Part shown: positions 13,729 through 26,773 of the stretch, in pieces | Layout: each line of letters starts with the position of its first letter | Position numbering within the stretch: position 1 is the stretch's first letter | Translations under genes and position numbers: made by a program | Notes under the pieces: generated by a model | Databases searched by the model: none | The model's input: the letters and a program-made list of their open reading frames with translations, nothing else | What the model was told of the DNA's origin: nothing | From: Neurospora tetraspora | Lineage: Eukaryota > Ascomycota > Sordariomycetes > Sordariales > Sordariaceae | Length of the DNA stretch: 64,000 nucleotides | NCBI RefSeq assembly: GCF_033439725.1 | Contig: NW_026944387.1 | Span: 3,472,001 to 3,536,000 of the forward strand | Direction of reading: 5' to 3'

Positions 13729-15075
13729 CTTAATTTTCGCTTATAATGTTAAAATAATATATCTCTTAAAATTATTTATTATTCGGTAGATTTTAGCTTT
13801 ACAATATCTATATCAATACTTAAGGCCCGTATTTTCTATCGCGGTAAATTCCTCTTCCTCGTCGTCAAAATTGGGATTACGCTTATATAGAAATTAGTAA
13901 GCAAATTCTAATTTTCTAATATATAAAGTAATATCCGGTCTTTTAATAAATTAGAATAATTAGTATAATAGGTAAGTGAATTAAGTTCTAAATAATAAAT
14001 AAGAATATATTAAATTTTTAATTAGGAATTTAGTAAAGCAATCTTCAAACTATTCTAAGGTCGCCTAGTATTATATAAATTAGGGTAGGTATTTTATTTA
14101 ATAAATATTAGATCGAAGTGCGTTATATCGAACATATATTATATTTAATTAAAACCTTATATATTAAATGATAATACGGATTTTATCTACAATAAAAAAT
14201 ATAATTTTTTATCCGATATTACCGCTTAAAGAATTCTAATCTAATTTGCTTCCTTTAGAAAGGAGTAGCCTTATTCGATTTAGTTTTGAAGGCCGATAGA
14301 TAGAATTGTTAGCATTTTCTCTTCGTTAGAATTTAAGTAATTATTGCTATCCTAGTTAATAAAGACGACGGTACGTTAGTTTTGAATTAATAACGATTAT
14401 TTTCTTAGAGGTTTAAGTAACAATAATATTAATTTCGCCTTACTTAATTATATAGCGCGAACCGAAGTAAAGATATATTAGGTTCTAAATTGGGAATAGT
14501 ACTACTAAACCTTCTTTAAATTAATTTAACTTCTAAGGAAATTATTATAATATAACCGGAGCTATATAGTAGGGAATAGTAGAAGTAGTAATACGTAAGG
14601 ATTCAGAGCCTAAAATTTAGATGAGAGCGGAAATTATCGTAATATAGCCGGAGCCGTAAAATAAACCGTATAATAAGCTAATATTCGGCAACGTACAAAT
14701 AATGGATAAATTCGCTAGTATTATAGCAATTTAATTATATAATATAATCATTAGTAATTGGATATATTATAAGCTAGATTATAAGAACCGAAATTTAATT
14801 ACCGTTTAATAAAAAGGCTTGACGGATTTAACTTTAATAATAGAGGTTACAATTAGCGCTGACGACAGTAGAGGTGTATCTATTACTTTATCGATATATT
14901 AGGGTAATTACCGAAATATTTATAATTGAAGTATTTACTATAGTTATATTATAATTATCGGCGAAGGGGTCAGTTTTGTTAACTGTAACACCCGGAGCGG
15001 CGAAAAGCCTAACTGAAGCTATATAGTAAATTAATATTATTAAATTGCGAAAATATTAAAAATTATAATCCTTAT

Positions 15076-15162
15076 AGTTCGGGAACTATTATTGTAATAG
15101 AAACTAATTCTAAAGGACTATTTGTACTAAATTTTAACGAACGTCGAAGAATATTTCTTATA
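15076..15162 (+). repeat. Dispersed ~90-bp repeat, copy C
   Basis: This third copy shares TATTATTGTAATAGAAACTA, TTCTAAAGGACTATTTG and GAACGTCGAAGAATATTTC with the others and, like copy A, is followed by CTCCTTCCGCC and a related downstream arm. Confidence 0.6.
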
Positions 15163-18100
15163 GCTCCTTCCGCCATTTAATTATTACGTTGTAAAAATAA
15201 GCGGGAAGAATTATAAATACCGATAGATATATACGTATATTCGAACTTAATTCGGTTTTAGTCGATATAATAATATTTATCGGCGAATTACCAATTACTG
15301 CAATAGAATCAATTAATACGTATACATTATTCGAACGATAGTAAAAAGGTAAATGTACGCTATAATAATTCATTAAAAGTTTATAATAAAAGTATCTTAT
15401 AAGCGTCCGTAAAATATTTAACCGAAGCTTAGCGCCGGAAGAAAATAATAAATTTATAGAAGGCATTCTTAAATTAGAATTTATAGAATTTGTATACTAA
15501 TAACTCTATTTTAGATAATATAGCCCCCGGTATTATTAGTTCGCTTCGGGTAGCGTATTATTATAAAATATACAAGTTTCGATAGAATGAACTAATAGTT
15601 AGTACTATAATAGATAGATAAGATCGATTGGCTAGTTATTAGTATATAGTAAATCGGACGTATAAGGAATCTTAATTTATTAATAAAAGTACTTATTAAA
15701 ATAACGACTAGAATTATAATACCTATTTTCAATCTATACAATATAAATCATTACGCATTGCTTAAAAAAGTATATATAGGATAGTATATCGAATTATATA
15801 GCAAATAGCTAAATCTTAAATACAATATATATAGTATATATTAAAAGGAAAAAATAAATATATTTTCCGATTTATAGCTGGGAATACTCGAATTTTATTC
15901 TATATTCGTCTAAATTCGTCCCCCGCTAGCGCGCCCGTTGTATTAACCGACTTTATTAATTAAATACAACTAATTCGTCTAAATTAAATATTATTATTAT
16001 AAAGAAAGCGCTTACTTAATAGACGGCAAATATTTTTAATACGCTTCTTTAATAAGAAAATAAAGTAGTAGGAATTAATTTATTAAATTATAATTTATAT
16101 TATAATAGAATATCAATTTATATAGGATTAAGGTCGGATATTAGAATTTAAAAATAATTCCAATTAAAGCAGAGAATATAAGTAGGCTAATATTCCGTCC
16201 GCCAGCGGTATTATAATACTGTATCGATTCTATTACAAGTTAAATTTTAAAAGATTAAAGTAGGCAATAAGCGGTACGGCGGTTATAAGTAGAATATTAT
16301 ATACTAAAGTATACACTATAGGGGTTATAACTCAAACGTTAGGGTATTATATTAGCGCGGCCTTATATATCCACCCTAATTTCGTCTAAAATATTAAATA
16401 AACAAATTCGAATAATTAGGCGAAAAATATAATTTACTCGAGACTTGTAGTTTAGTAACGAAGTTAAAACTATAAGGCTAGGTACTTACGGGGTATTATA
16501 GTCGAAAATAAAATCGGATTTAGATTTTAAATTTAGATTTTAAATTTAGTCCTAAATCGTTGGGTATAGGTACTAATATACCTTCGACTTTTAATATAAG
16601 GTTAAAGTTAGATTATATACATTAATTCGGATAAATATATCTAATTTAGATTCTAAACTAGCGACTGCCACAAAGTACCTATATACTTCTATTAATTAAT
16701 AGTATTACACCAATTGCCGGATTGGTTTATATCTTAGGTAATTATTATAAGAATTAGTATAACGCTATATTTTATAGGATATATACCTATACGTACCCTA
16801 ACTAATTTAGAAAGTACGATGCCATTGCATACTGTATAAAAATACTGCCCTTTTTAATATTTATAAAAGTCGCTCCTATCTATATTTTCGTATAATCTAT
16901 TATACTAAAATATTGTACGCTACAATATTAAATGTAATTATACTATTAGAGTGCCCTTAGCGTCCTATATCTCCATAATCGCTTTTTTTAATAATAAATT
17001 CGGTTGTATTTTTATAAATACTTAGGGTTAGCGGTTATTATAACCTAAGTACTCTAATCAATTTACCTAAGCTATAATCATCCTTATTGTAATTATATAT
17101 ATAAGAAATAACAAGAGTAATTAATATCGACTACCATATAGTAAGTATACTTATAATAGTCTACACTATACGGGTAGGGTATATACGGAATTTAGTAGAA
17201 AAATTAAATAGAATTGAGTATAATAATAGCCCCCTTAAAAAGTATTATCAATTTTAACGGGAATTAGGTAATATATAATTCGTTCTTACCTATTTTATTA
17301 TTATATTCAACACTTTATAATATATAGAATTCCCAATTAACCTAAATAATACTAATATTATTGATTTTGATTATATATAAATAAATAGGCTGAATAGAAG
17401 TAATACTAATAATAATAAGAGTATTAACTTCCTCCATTAATTCCAAATCCAATAATAAGTATCGCTACCTCTTACGCTTAATACGTATTAGAATTATAAA
17501 AATATTCTTTATATTATATTAGTCCAATACGAAAATATAATCTATTCGATTATAACGAAGCCTACGGTTATTAAATATATATTATACGTAATTACTAAGC
17601 GAAAAGGTAAAACGGTTATTCAACTCCCTATTATAACCTATATTAATAATTTGATACATCTTACTTTAATATTAAATAAAATATTATATAATCAATATAA
17701 TAATATTACCACTCGATATATATATTAATAATAAATACGATACTCGATATAATTTTATTAACAACTCACTACATCGAAATTATAGCATCGAATAAACAAT
17801 TAAAATAGAATCTATCGTATATATACTTACTATCTATGTAACTTTAATAAAGTAATTACTTATACGCGTAGAAATATTCCGGCCCAAAATCCACTTGCAT
17901 TTATTATATAAAAATATATTAAATATAAACTCTTTCTTTAGGGTTAATTGCTTAATAGTATATAAATACGCTTTCGTTAAAGAATCTCTATATAATATAG
18001 AATCGATAAATAATTTAAGATCAAATACTTTAATAATAGAAACAATAATTTTTGTAAAATAAATAATAAATAAAGTATTATTAATATAGTTTTTAATATC

Positions 18101-20130
18101 CTAATAGGTACAATCGCTAAATTCTATACGAAAAGTATTATAGGCGCCTAGGACGGATACCGACTAAATAAAGCGTACGAAGATAACTTAATAAAGTATA
18201 AATAAAAGAATTCGTAAGGTAGGGGCAGGTATTTACTTATTTATAAATATAAATTTTTGTAAGTACTAAATCAGTGTGTTTTCGAATATATTAAAGAACC
18301 CTTCGGGGTATCCGTACTTTATATATATAACTATTATAATACGGCGCTAAGTAGCGGTAATCGATAAGCGGCCGCTACGAATTAGTAAATGGTTATTTTT
18401 ATTAATTATATAGCGTATTAATACCACTTCCTTCCCTAGGATTTTATTAATAACGGTCGGTAATAAATACTTCCGACTAATTAATATATTAATATTATTT
18501 TTATATTTAATTAACCTATTTTTAAATTCTTCCTAATTACTATAGGACAATACCTTCTAGAACACAGTCGGATACTCCAAATATAATGCTTCAGATTCCC
18601 TAATTAATCATGCTTTATAATCTTCAAATATATTAATTAATACTAAATATAATATTTTTTAAAAGTTTGCCTTTATTAATAGCATTTTCTTTATATTAAA
18701 GTAACTAGTTTCGTAAATACGCTTCTTAAAATATTAATACAAATTTTCCCCCGTTAAAATATTACAATTAACTAACAATATATATTTATTTACAAATACG
18801 GGGAAATATATAGCAATATAATATTAGGTTATAATTTATTTTTAAGTTTAACTACTTATACCGAATTATTTAATACTTTAAGGTCTAATACTATAGTAAA
18901 ATTAATATCGCCCAGTACTAGCGTACTAATTATTAATTTATACAAAATAAAAATATATATACTTAACTAATTAAATATATAACGCGCTTACTATAGTTTA
19001 ATATATTACCGCTTTACCCAGTAATTATTTACTAAACCCTATAAGAAGTACAGTATTTTTATTAATCGCAACTAACGTTTCTATAATAAAACTTACAGGG
19101 TCCTATCCCGTTTCTAAGTCTATTTATAAAAAAAATCCCCGTTTAATATAATCTTTCTTGAACTAATAGAAGAATAATACCGGGGCGATAATAATCCAAT
19201 TAACGTAATTAAATGTATTCCAATTTACTAAATAGTATTTAAGTAATTAGAATCATTTACATCCAAATAGAAATAACCAATTATAAAACATAGTAATATA
19301 CTCTTCAAATACTATAATCGTAAAAATACCGTCTTTAAGTAAGTAATATATAAAATTAATAAGGCCAACGTATTCGGAATATACGGAGTCGACCGTTCAA
19401 TTAAATACTAAATTGAAGGAAGGAGAAATAAATACTAATATAAAATATAGGTCGATTATACCCTATTAAATATGATACAACCTAATATTAGTTTTACTAA
19501 GACTAGCCATTATATGCTACATTTTTTATATTTATTTATAAAAACGGCCGTACGTAACGATATTAAATTTAATTTATATATTAGGGTCGGTAGAACGTTA
19601 TACCGAAAAAATAAAGTAATAACGATAGAATTTAATAACTTTAAGCCTTTTTATACTAGAATTTTCGGCTTATTATAGTATATCACCCGTATAATAAATC
19701 GGGTAAATATATAATTAGACCTCCTTCCTATTAATAAATATTAATATACTACTATTTAAATTTACTATCGTTTTTAAACCTTTAATTACGTTAACAAATT
19801 GCAAACTATAGGGATTACGTTATCGTTAGTACTGGTACTATTAGATATATATTTATTTTATAATACTTATTTTAAAACGAATAGGAAAATACTTCCGGGT
19901 TGAGATCACTCTTTATTTATTAGGCCCGTAGGCGTAAAATAGAAGCCTATTAAACTTCGATACGAATTATAAAAAATATCGAAGCCGTCGATAAAATCGA
20001 TATACGGAAACGATATAACTGGGAAATTTCCCTCAACCGATTAATCCTATTCTTTAAACTTCTACTTACCCCAATAATCGAACTCTAATTCCGCCCGAAT
20101 AGGATACATTATATAATAGGATAATATTTA

Positions 20131-20152
20131 TATTATTATTATTATTATTATT
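20131..20152 (+). repeat. (ATT)n microsatellite
   Basis: An almost perfect run of TAT/ATT triplets of about seven units lies within the RIP island. It is followed by CCGCCGCCG, so a trinucleotide tract of mixed composition may have preceded it. Confidence 0.85.
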
Positions 20153-21884
20153 ACCGCCGCCGTTATTACCATTAACCCTCTTAATAATTATCCGCCGGAT
20201 TAAGAATTATTAATTATTTTCTTATAATAATTTAAATACCAGGCGGTCGTATTTCAGGTATAGTTTATTATTATTTATTCCTTCTTATAATTTATATCTT
20301 AAATCCTAATATTCTTCTCTATAGTACCGATCGATGTATATTGATAAATAAATATATATTTAATTCTCGGGGATATATATTAATATATCCGTTAATATTA
20401 ACTCTATCCAATCCTACGGTAGTACTATATTAATATTCTTTAATTCTATAATACCCAATCGATATCCCTCTTATACTTATAAATATATTTCCTCGGGATT
20501 TATTATATAAAGCACCCTACGACGATCGAACCCGACGTTATATATATAATTAATATAAATATCCTAAATATAATCGCTATTATTCGGTATAGAGCGGCAA
20601 GGATATATCGGCACTAAATATTTGTAATATACTTAATCGGATAGGAAAATAGTAAGACGTCGTCTATTATCGTCACCGTCGTTACCGCCGTCTTTATTAT
20701 TATGATCTAAAATAATATAAGTATACCAACCCGAATTAGACTATACAAATAATAACTATACATACGTTTCGAATATTTCGCTAAATTTGTTGACGAAATA
20801 ACCTAGCCTAAAGTATACTCTTTTAAAAATATTAGAAGCGACGAAATTCCGGAATATTATCAGCGGATTAAAATAAATTAAACGGGTTATAATTATTAGA
20901 AATATAATATTTAAATTAATGTTGGAATTATTTTCTTTTACTTTATCCATTAATCTTTATATTCTAGCCTTCGGTATATTAGGCAATTACTTGTATTTCG
21001 TTATTATATTTACTTCTTTTACGAATAATACGATTAGTAGTTCGTACCGCCGTATTAGCCGTAATCTTTATATTTTCGTAGGCCTAAATAGCTTTAACTT
21101 TATAGCGTTCCTGTAGCTTAAAATTGGCTAGTAATATTAATATTTTTAAAATATTTAACGGGATATCTACCTCTCTCATATTTATTATTGGTATACGCTT
21201 TTATATATAATTTCTCAACGTTGCGAAATTCTTAAGAAGAATTTAAATAAATTTAAATATATTACTACATTTATTGTGGAGTAGGTATAGAATTTTACCA
21301 AGCGCCGCCTAATATTTGCGATTTAAGCTGGTTAAATTGTAAAATATTATTAAAATTATTTCGAATTTCGATATTTTAATAAATTAATTCTAATATATAT
21401 AGACGAACGTTAATAAGTTTTTTAAATCCGGTAATAACTATTGTAATTCTATAAATTCTTTGCCGATATTATCGAATAGTTTAAAAATAGCGATAATAAT
21501 ACAATCCTTATACCGACCGGTATTGAATACTTCGTCGATATTAAAATTAGTATTTAGAATAAAATTAGCGATATTAATTATATACCTATCGCGTACATTA
21601 TCGATATCGATAATTATTAAATATTCCCGGTTAACTATATATCTAAATTATTATAATATTACCGAATATATCTTCGTTGTTATTGGGCCCAAATTACCTT
21701 ACTTATATATTATTATTATTATTACTATTATCGCCCTCGAGGCCGGATATAATATTTTCGTTACCCTAATTATTATCTTAGATAGTACTTTAATCTTTAT
21801 AATAATTACCGTCGTTATTTATTATTATAACGTTATTAATATATTCGATATTTAATTGAACCGATTATTAATTACCTTAATTAA

Positions 21885-21911
21885 TATTATTATTATTATT
21901 ATTATTATTAT
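21885..21911 (+). repeat. (ATT)n microsatellite
   Basis: About nine ATT units in AT-rich degraded DNA, with no associated gene. Confidence 0.85.
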
Positions 21912-24172
21912 CATCTTCCTTATTACTACTCTAAATCTTCCTGTTTAGCACGCACTCTTTACGACCAAGCAATTTAATATTAAATAGCCCAGCCTAAGGA
22001 AGGTATATTATATTGCGCGGTGATTTGGATTAATATAGTCGTTATCGTCGTCGTCGCTATTATTAGTATTAATACTCTAGTATAGGACAAATAGACGAAA
22101 GAATAAAAGGGTTAGAAAAGGATAAGGCTAGTAGGGAATTAATAGAGAAATTTATTGAAAAAAGAGAAAGTGAAGGAAGAGAGAGGTAGTAGGGTAGAAA
22201 AATATTATACTAATTGTATTTCGTTTTAACTTCTCGTTAATGAATCAATATACTTACCCCCCTACCGCCCTATAATAATTATACAATATAAATAATATTT
22301 ATTTACTAAAGTTCAAATAAAATATATTCGACGAAAATTACTAACCTTCGATAATAAAATAAAAAGTAAATAATTTACTATCGAAACTATTGTTCTATTA
22401 TTTATTATTTAATAAGAATCATAAACGTTCAATAATTAAACAAACGATTAATACTTCGCTATTGAAGTTATCATCTAATTATTTTATTGTTTAATTACCT
22501 TATTATTTAACTTACCGCTTTACTGCTTTACTATATATATTTTATATAAACGATAGTTCCTGAAGGTTATAAGTAAGAAATAAAATAAAGGAGGCAGGGT
22601 ATTATACCTATTTACCCTATATAAATAGTACTAGAAGGGTAATAGAATTAAACGAAGAGGGGTAATATCTTTTATTATACCTATTTGTACTATATTTCGA
22701 AAGTTCGAATAGGCTAGAAATAACATTAAGAGGTAGGATATTATAATTATTATATTGCGTAAATAGTATTAGAAAAGTAATAGGATTAAACGAAGAGTGG
22801 TAATATTGTTATATTGCTAGGTTTAAATTACTTCTATTAATTTACGTTTATAATACTTTAAATATATTAAATCGAAACTGTTTATAATAATCTATCTTAT
22901 AATATCATAAATACTATTCGTCTACAGTAATGATTATTTTATATATAGTAAAATATATACTATATTTTCCGAAGTCGATACCTTATTATAATTATTTGGC
23001 GAACTCTATAAATACGTTAATAAAATATTTAATAACCTCTAATACGAATTATTATTTTACTATATATACGAATTAATAATTATACAATTAGAGGATCATC
23101 TTAATAATTTCCGATTAAACCGATATATTATAATATTTTTTAATAATATAAAGAATATTTAGAAGTAAAAGAATTTGGATTATTTAAAAGATTAGGTTGT
23201 ATAATGCCTTAATAAATTAATATTTAAATAGTATTTAAACCTATTATTACTATCCTTCCTTAAGATAAAAATTTTAATAATCGGAGGGGTAAGCGATTCT
23301 AATTTTTAAAAATAATATTATTTTCCCTAAATAAATATATCGCTATTATATATATAACGGAACGGGGGGATATAATCGCTAAGGGTAAAACGTCCATAAA
23401 ATGGAAATATAAGGATTGGGTATAATATTCAAATAATAATACCTACTTAAATACAATCGATTATTATATAAATCTATATATTTTACTAGAACTACACCCT
23501 TTTGATATTAAAAATTTTAAATAAGTCGACCCTAGCGAAATAGTAATAACCCCAATATTTAAATAAAAGAAAATAACTAAATATTAGTAGGCGAATCGTA
23601 TAGAATTTTCTCCTATATTTAATTTATTATTTTTAAATATATTATTACTTAAAGAAAAATTTAAGAGAAAGGGACGTAAATTTGGCGCTTATAAAAATAT
23701 TAATATAAAAGAAAATAATAATATCTATAACGTCTCTAGCGATAAGCTAGAAATATAGGATTGATGTATTAATAATACGTTTATTCTAATCGAATTATCG
23801 TTAGTACGCAATTCTAATATTCTTACCTCTCATATTAAGGGTATCGATTGCAGCTCTAATTTTAAATATAATATTATACTATTATTTGTGTATTTTAATT
23901 TCCCGTATTGGCCTAGCCCGCATATAAATTTAAGCTTAGAAAAGTCTAGCGTAAATAAGTCTTCTTCGCCTCTTTTTGTAAATTAATTTAGTAAAGAAAA
24001 GGGTAAAGCGTCGTTGTAATTATAATCGTAATTATAATTGCAATTACAATTATTACTACTAGGTAATTATAAATATGAACCCTATCGTACCCCAAGTTAT
24101 ATATTTCTTCTAATTAATAAAATTCGGTAATTAAAAATAGAAGTATCGGGTATATTAGCAGTAAAATAGCCT

Positions 24173-24580
24173 ATGCCCCGTAAAATTACCGCTACCTCCC
24201 TTCCTATTATCCCTAGTTTTAATACGCCTAAGCCTCCTACTAAGCCGCCCGTATCTAATATATCCTATAGTAAAAAATGGACTATACTAAAGGACGGCAA
24301 TAATATTATTATACGTATATCCCCTACGGCGCCCAATAGTACCTTATTTAATATATTTAATCGGACGGCTAATAATATAGGTAATTATAATACTTCTAGT
24401 CGGAAAGGAATATCGGCGCCTAATAATACAGGTAATAATCGTAAAAGTACGCCGGCGGCTAGCAATAAAGGTATACTAAATATAACGGGTAATACTGGTA
24501 ATATTAGATGTAGAAGCAATCGTAGAAGTACGCCAGCGGCTAGCGAAATATTAAATATAGTAGGCAATACAGAATTATAA
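24173..24580 (+). other. 135-codon ATG-to-stop open frame in degraded DNA, Asn/Ser/Thr/Pro-rich
   Basis: This is the longest ATG-started open frame within the RIP island. The predicted product is rich in Asn, Ile, Ser, Thr and Pro, starts with a Pro/Lys-rich stretch (SFNTPKPPTKPPVSN), and contains two copies of an RRSTPAAS-type block in its C-terminal third, matching the DNA repeats at 24437 and 24518. I do not recognise it. It may be the surviving part of a transposon gag-like or ORF1-like protein in which few codons could be turned into stops. A living gene is unlikely, given no sign of purifying selection and the heterochromatic setting. Confidence 0.2.
24437..24571 (+). repeat. Imperfect direct repeat within the 135-codon frame
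   Basis: Segments 24437-24497 and 24518-24571 share AATCGTARAAGTACGCC followed by a GCGGCTAGC block, then an AATATA-rich tail. They are about 80 bp apart start to start and differ partly by transitions. They keep more G and C than neighbouring DNA. Confidence 0.65.
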
Positions 24581-24710
24581 TAATTATAACCAGCCTGGCG
24601 TAGCTCCCGCTAGAAAAAGCCGATACGCCCGTTCTTTTTTAATAACGTATATAAGATACCCCCGCAATCGGATAATAATAATAACGTTAATATTAATATT
24701 AATATCGACG

Positions 24711-24742
<32 letters not shown>
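24711..24742 (+). repeat. (AAT)n microsatellite
   Basis: About ten AAT units in the AT-rich island, followed by AGCTATTAATCC. Confidence 0.85.
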
Positions 24743-24743
<1 letters not shown>

Positions 24744-24880
24744 GCTATTAATCCGACTCTCGTTTACCCTTTGAGTAAGCTGTAAATAATATTATACGCT
24801 ATAAAGTAGCGGGATATTATTAGAAGTAGAGGTAGTATATACCGGACTTAGTTAATAAAGAAAATAGAATTATAATTATT

Positions 24881-24980
24881 ATCGATAGATTAATATCGAT
24901 AGATTAATATCGATAGATTAATATCGATAGATTAATATCAATAGATTAATATCGACGGATTAATATCGACGGATTAATAT
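24881..24980 (+). repeat. 14-bp tandem array, seven units
   Basis: The unit ATCGATAGATTAAT is repeated seven times head to tail. Units 1-4 are identical, unit 5 reads ATCAATAGATTAAT, and units 6-7 read ATCGACGGATTAAT. The unit changes are G-to-A/C-to-T type, suggesting the original unit was ATCGACGGATTAAT and most copies were altered before or during array expansion. Confidence 0.92.
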
Positions 24981-25237
24981 AGCGGTTAAAGTAGTATGTA
25001 ATTAATAATTTAATTCTAATTCTAATAAGAATAAGTATTACTATTAGATAGTGCTACATATAATAAATAAATAAAATATTGAAAATCGAATTAAAAATCG
25101 TAATCGTAATATTATATATTAATATTGTAAGTTCGTTTATATTTATTATGCGCTATAATTTTTTTACTTCTAGCGAATCTTAGTGGACTTGGAAAAAAAT
25201 GAAAATTTGCTGTCTATAATATAGCGCTTACCCCCTA

Positions 25238-25531
25238 TATTATATCAGGTCGCTAGGGACCTATTAAGCGTTGGACCCGTACTAGTACCGAGGAGCGCCG
25301 ATGTCCGTATAATATAGCGCCGTAGTATAGCGTTGGAACGGTTCGGAGCCGTCGCAGATTCAGCTACTATAGGATAGAGTTTATACCGATATAAATAACC
25401 AATCGGACTCACTTCTAAAATTATTGAAGTTAACTATTAATATATCTTTAATCCTCCCCCTACCTTAACGTCCCTTACGTCCTTACGCTATCCGTAAGTA
25501 CTTTAACCTACCTTCCTCTACAATCCTAATA
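25238..25531 (+). repeat. 5' LTR of element 1
   Basis: It aligns end to end with 33588-33881, both 294 bp. The start reads TATTATATCAGG here and GGTTACATTAAA in the partner, compatible with an original TGTTACATC start. The end reads CCTAATA here and CCTGACA in the partner, giving the usual TG...CA termini. The first half is less mutated here than in the 3' copy, and the second half is more mutated. Confidence 0.88.
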
Positions 25532-26768
25532 TATTAATAGCTCTTCCTATGGGAATTAAGTTATTACCGATAGGATATAAATATATAGCGGATAATTAAT
25601 TTTTCGGACCGCCGAAGAAACTCCTCCCTCTATTTCTGGTATATAAAAGTTATTTATTACTCCTTTTACCGCAATTAATAATATCCTTTAATAATAACCT
25701 CTTCTTTCGTCCTAATATTGTTAGCCGACTATCGAAAAAATAAATAACAACAATTCGAATAGCGACTACTCCTTTACCCCTTTATATATTTTATACAATT
25801 TTTTCTATTATTTAGAGAATAATATTATAGTATAGAAATAAAAACTCTTCAAATCCCGTATAGCGGCTATTAAACTACTTTTAATTTACTTCTTATCCTA
25901 TTTATCTCTTCATAATTAAAATAATTTTTTCGATTTATTAGAATAAAATTAATTTAATAATTACCTTCCTATTCCTCTCGGATTCCGCTATTAAAATTAT
26001 CTCTTCTATAATTAAGCGCGCCTCTCGACCCTCCCTATTCCTATTATTGCTCCCTAAATTATAGTACCTATTATTCCTATATCTACCTAACCGATTTAAT
26101 TTACTACTTCCTCCGAATATTGCTCTAAATTTAATATTTTTAAATTTACTAGTAAAAACTCCTCCTAATTATATAATTTTATTTTCAATATTAATAACTA
26201 TTATTTTATATACCCTCGGATACCCCTTTCTTTCGCTATTAATTATATCAAAGGTAATCTTAAAAACGTTTAAATCAAATATATTATGACCTTTAAAAAG
26301 AAAATCGATTACAACCCTATCCGTAATACTTCTACTTAGAAAAACCTCTATACTTTCCTAAAGAAGGAATATAGTAGTAATATTTAAACTATTAAACGTT
26401 CCGCCCTTACTAATTTTAAACGTATATAATAAAGTGCTACCCAAACCGTTTATACGTTTTACGACCGTTTTTATACTAAAGAATTAAATTTATTTTACGA
26501 ATAACCAAAATATTTGCGCATCTTATAATAAGTAAATCGCTTATGTCCCTATTTATATAACGGCGTCTTATTAATAAATAATATTAATATATTAACTAAA
26601 GCGGTAGTATATATAAAGCGATTAGAAAGCTTAGAAACTTTAAAATTAATAATATAACGTTAGTACCTTTAAATACTATATCCCTATTTATCTTCTCTCT
26701 CTTCTCTTCCTACCCCTATTCCTACTTCTATTTTTATATTTAATTCTAATCTTAATAATTTCTTCCGT

Positions 26769-26773
26769 CCTCT
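26769..26773 (+). repeat. Target-site duplication CCTCT, left copy
   Basis: CCTCT directly precedes the TGTCACG start of the solo LTR and is repeated exactly after its end at 27174-27178. A 5-bp duplication is standard for Ty3/gypsy integrases. Confidence 0.85.

Larger units (their letters stand above)
11060..25237. other. Degraded DNA of unrecognised origin inside the island
   Basis: These 14 kb are fully AT-rich and riddled with stops. I found no reverse transcriptase, integrase, transposase or other signature by reading both strands, and no LTR pair. They contain three copies of a roughly 85-90-bp repeat (13.25, 13.64 and 15.08 kb), GC-rich hairpins, microsatellites, a 14-bp tandem array and one 135-codon open frame, listed separately. 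They are probably decayed transposons too old or too mutated to name. Confidence 0.5.

Noticed and set aside
18300-18900. Possible minus-strand LINE-like reverse transcriptase fragments
   Set aside because: Short resemblances on the reverse strand could not be extended into ordered motifs.
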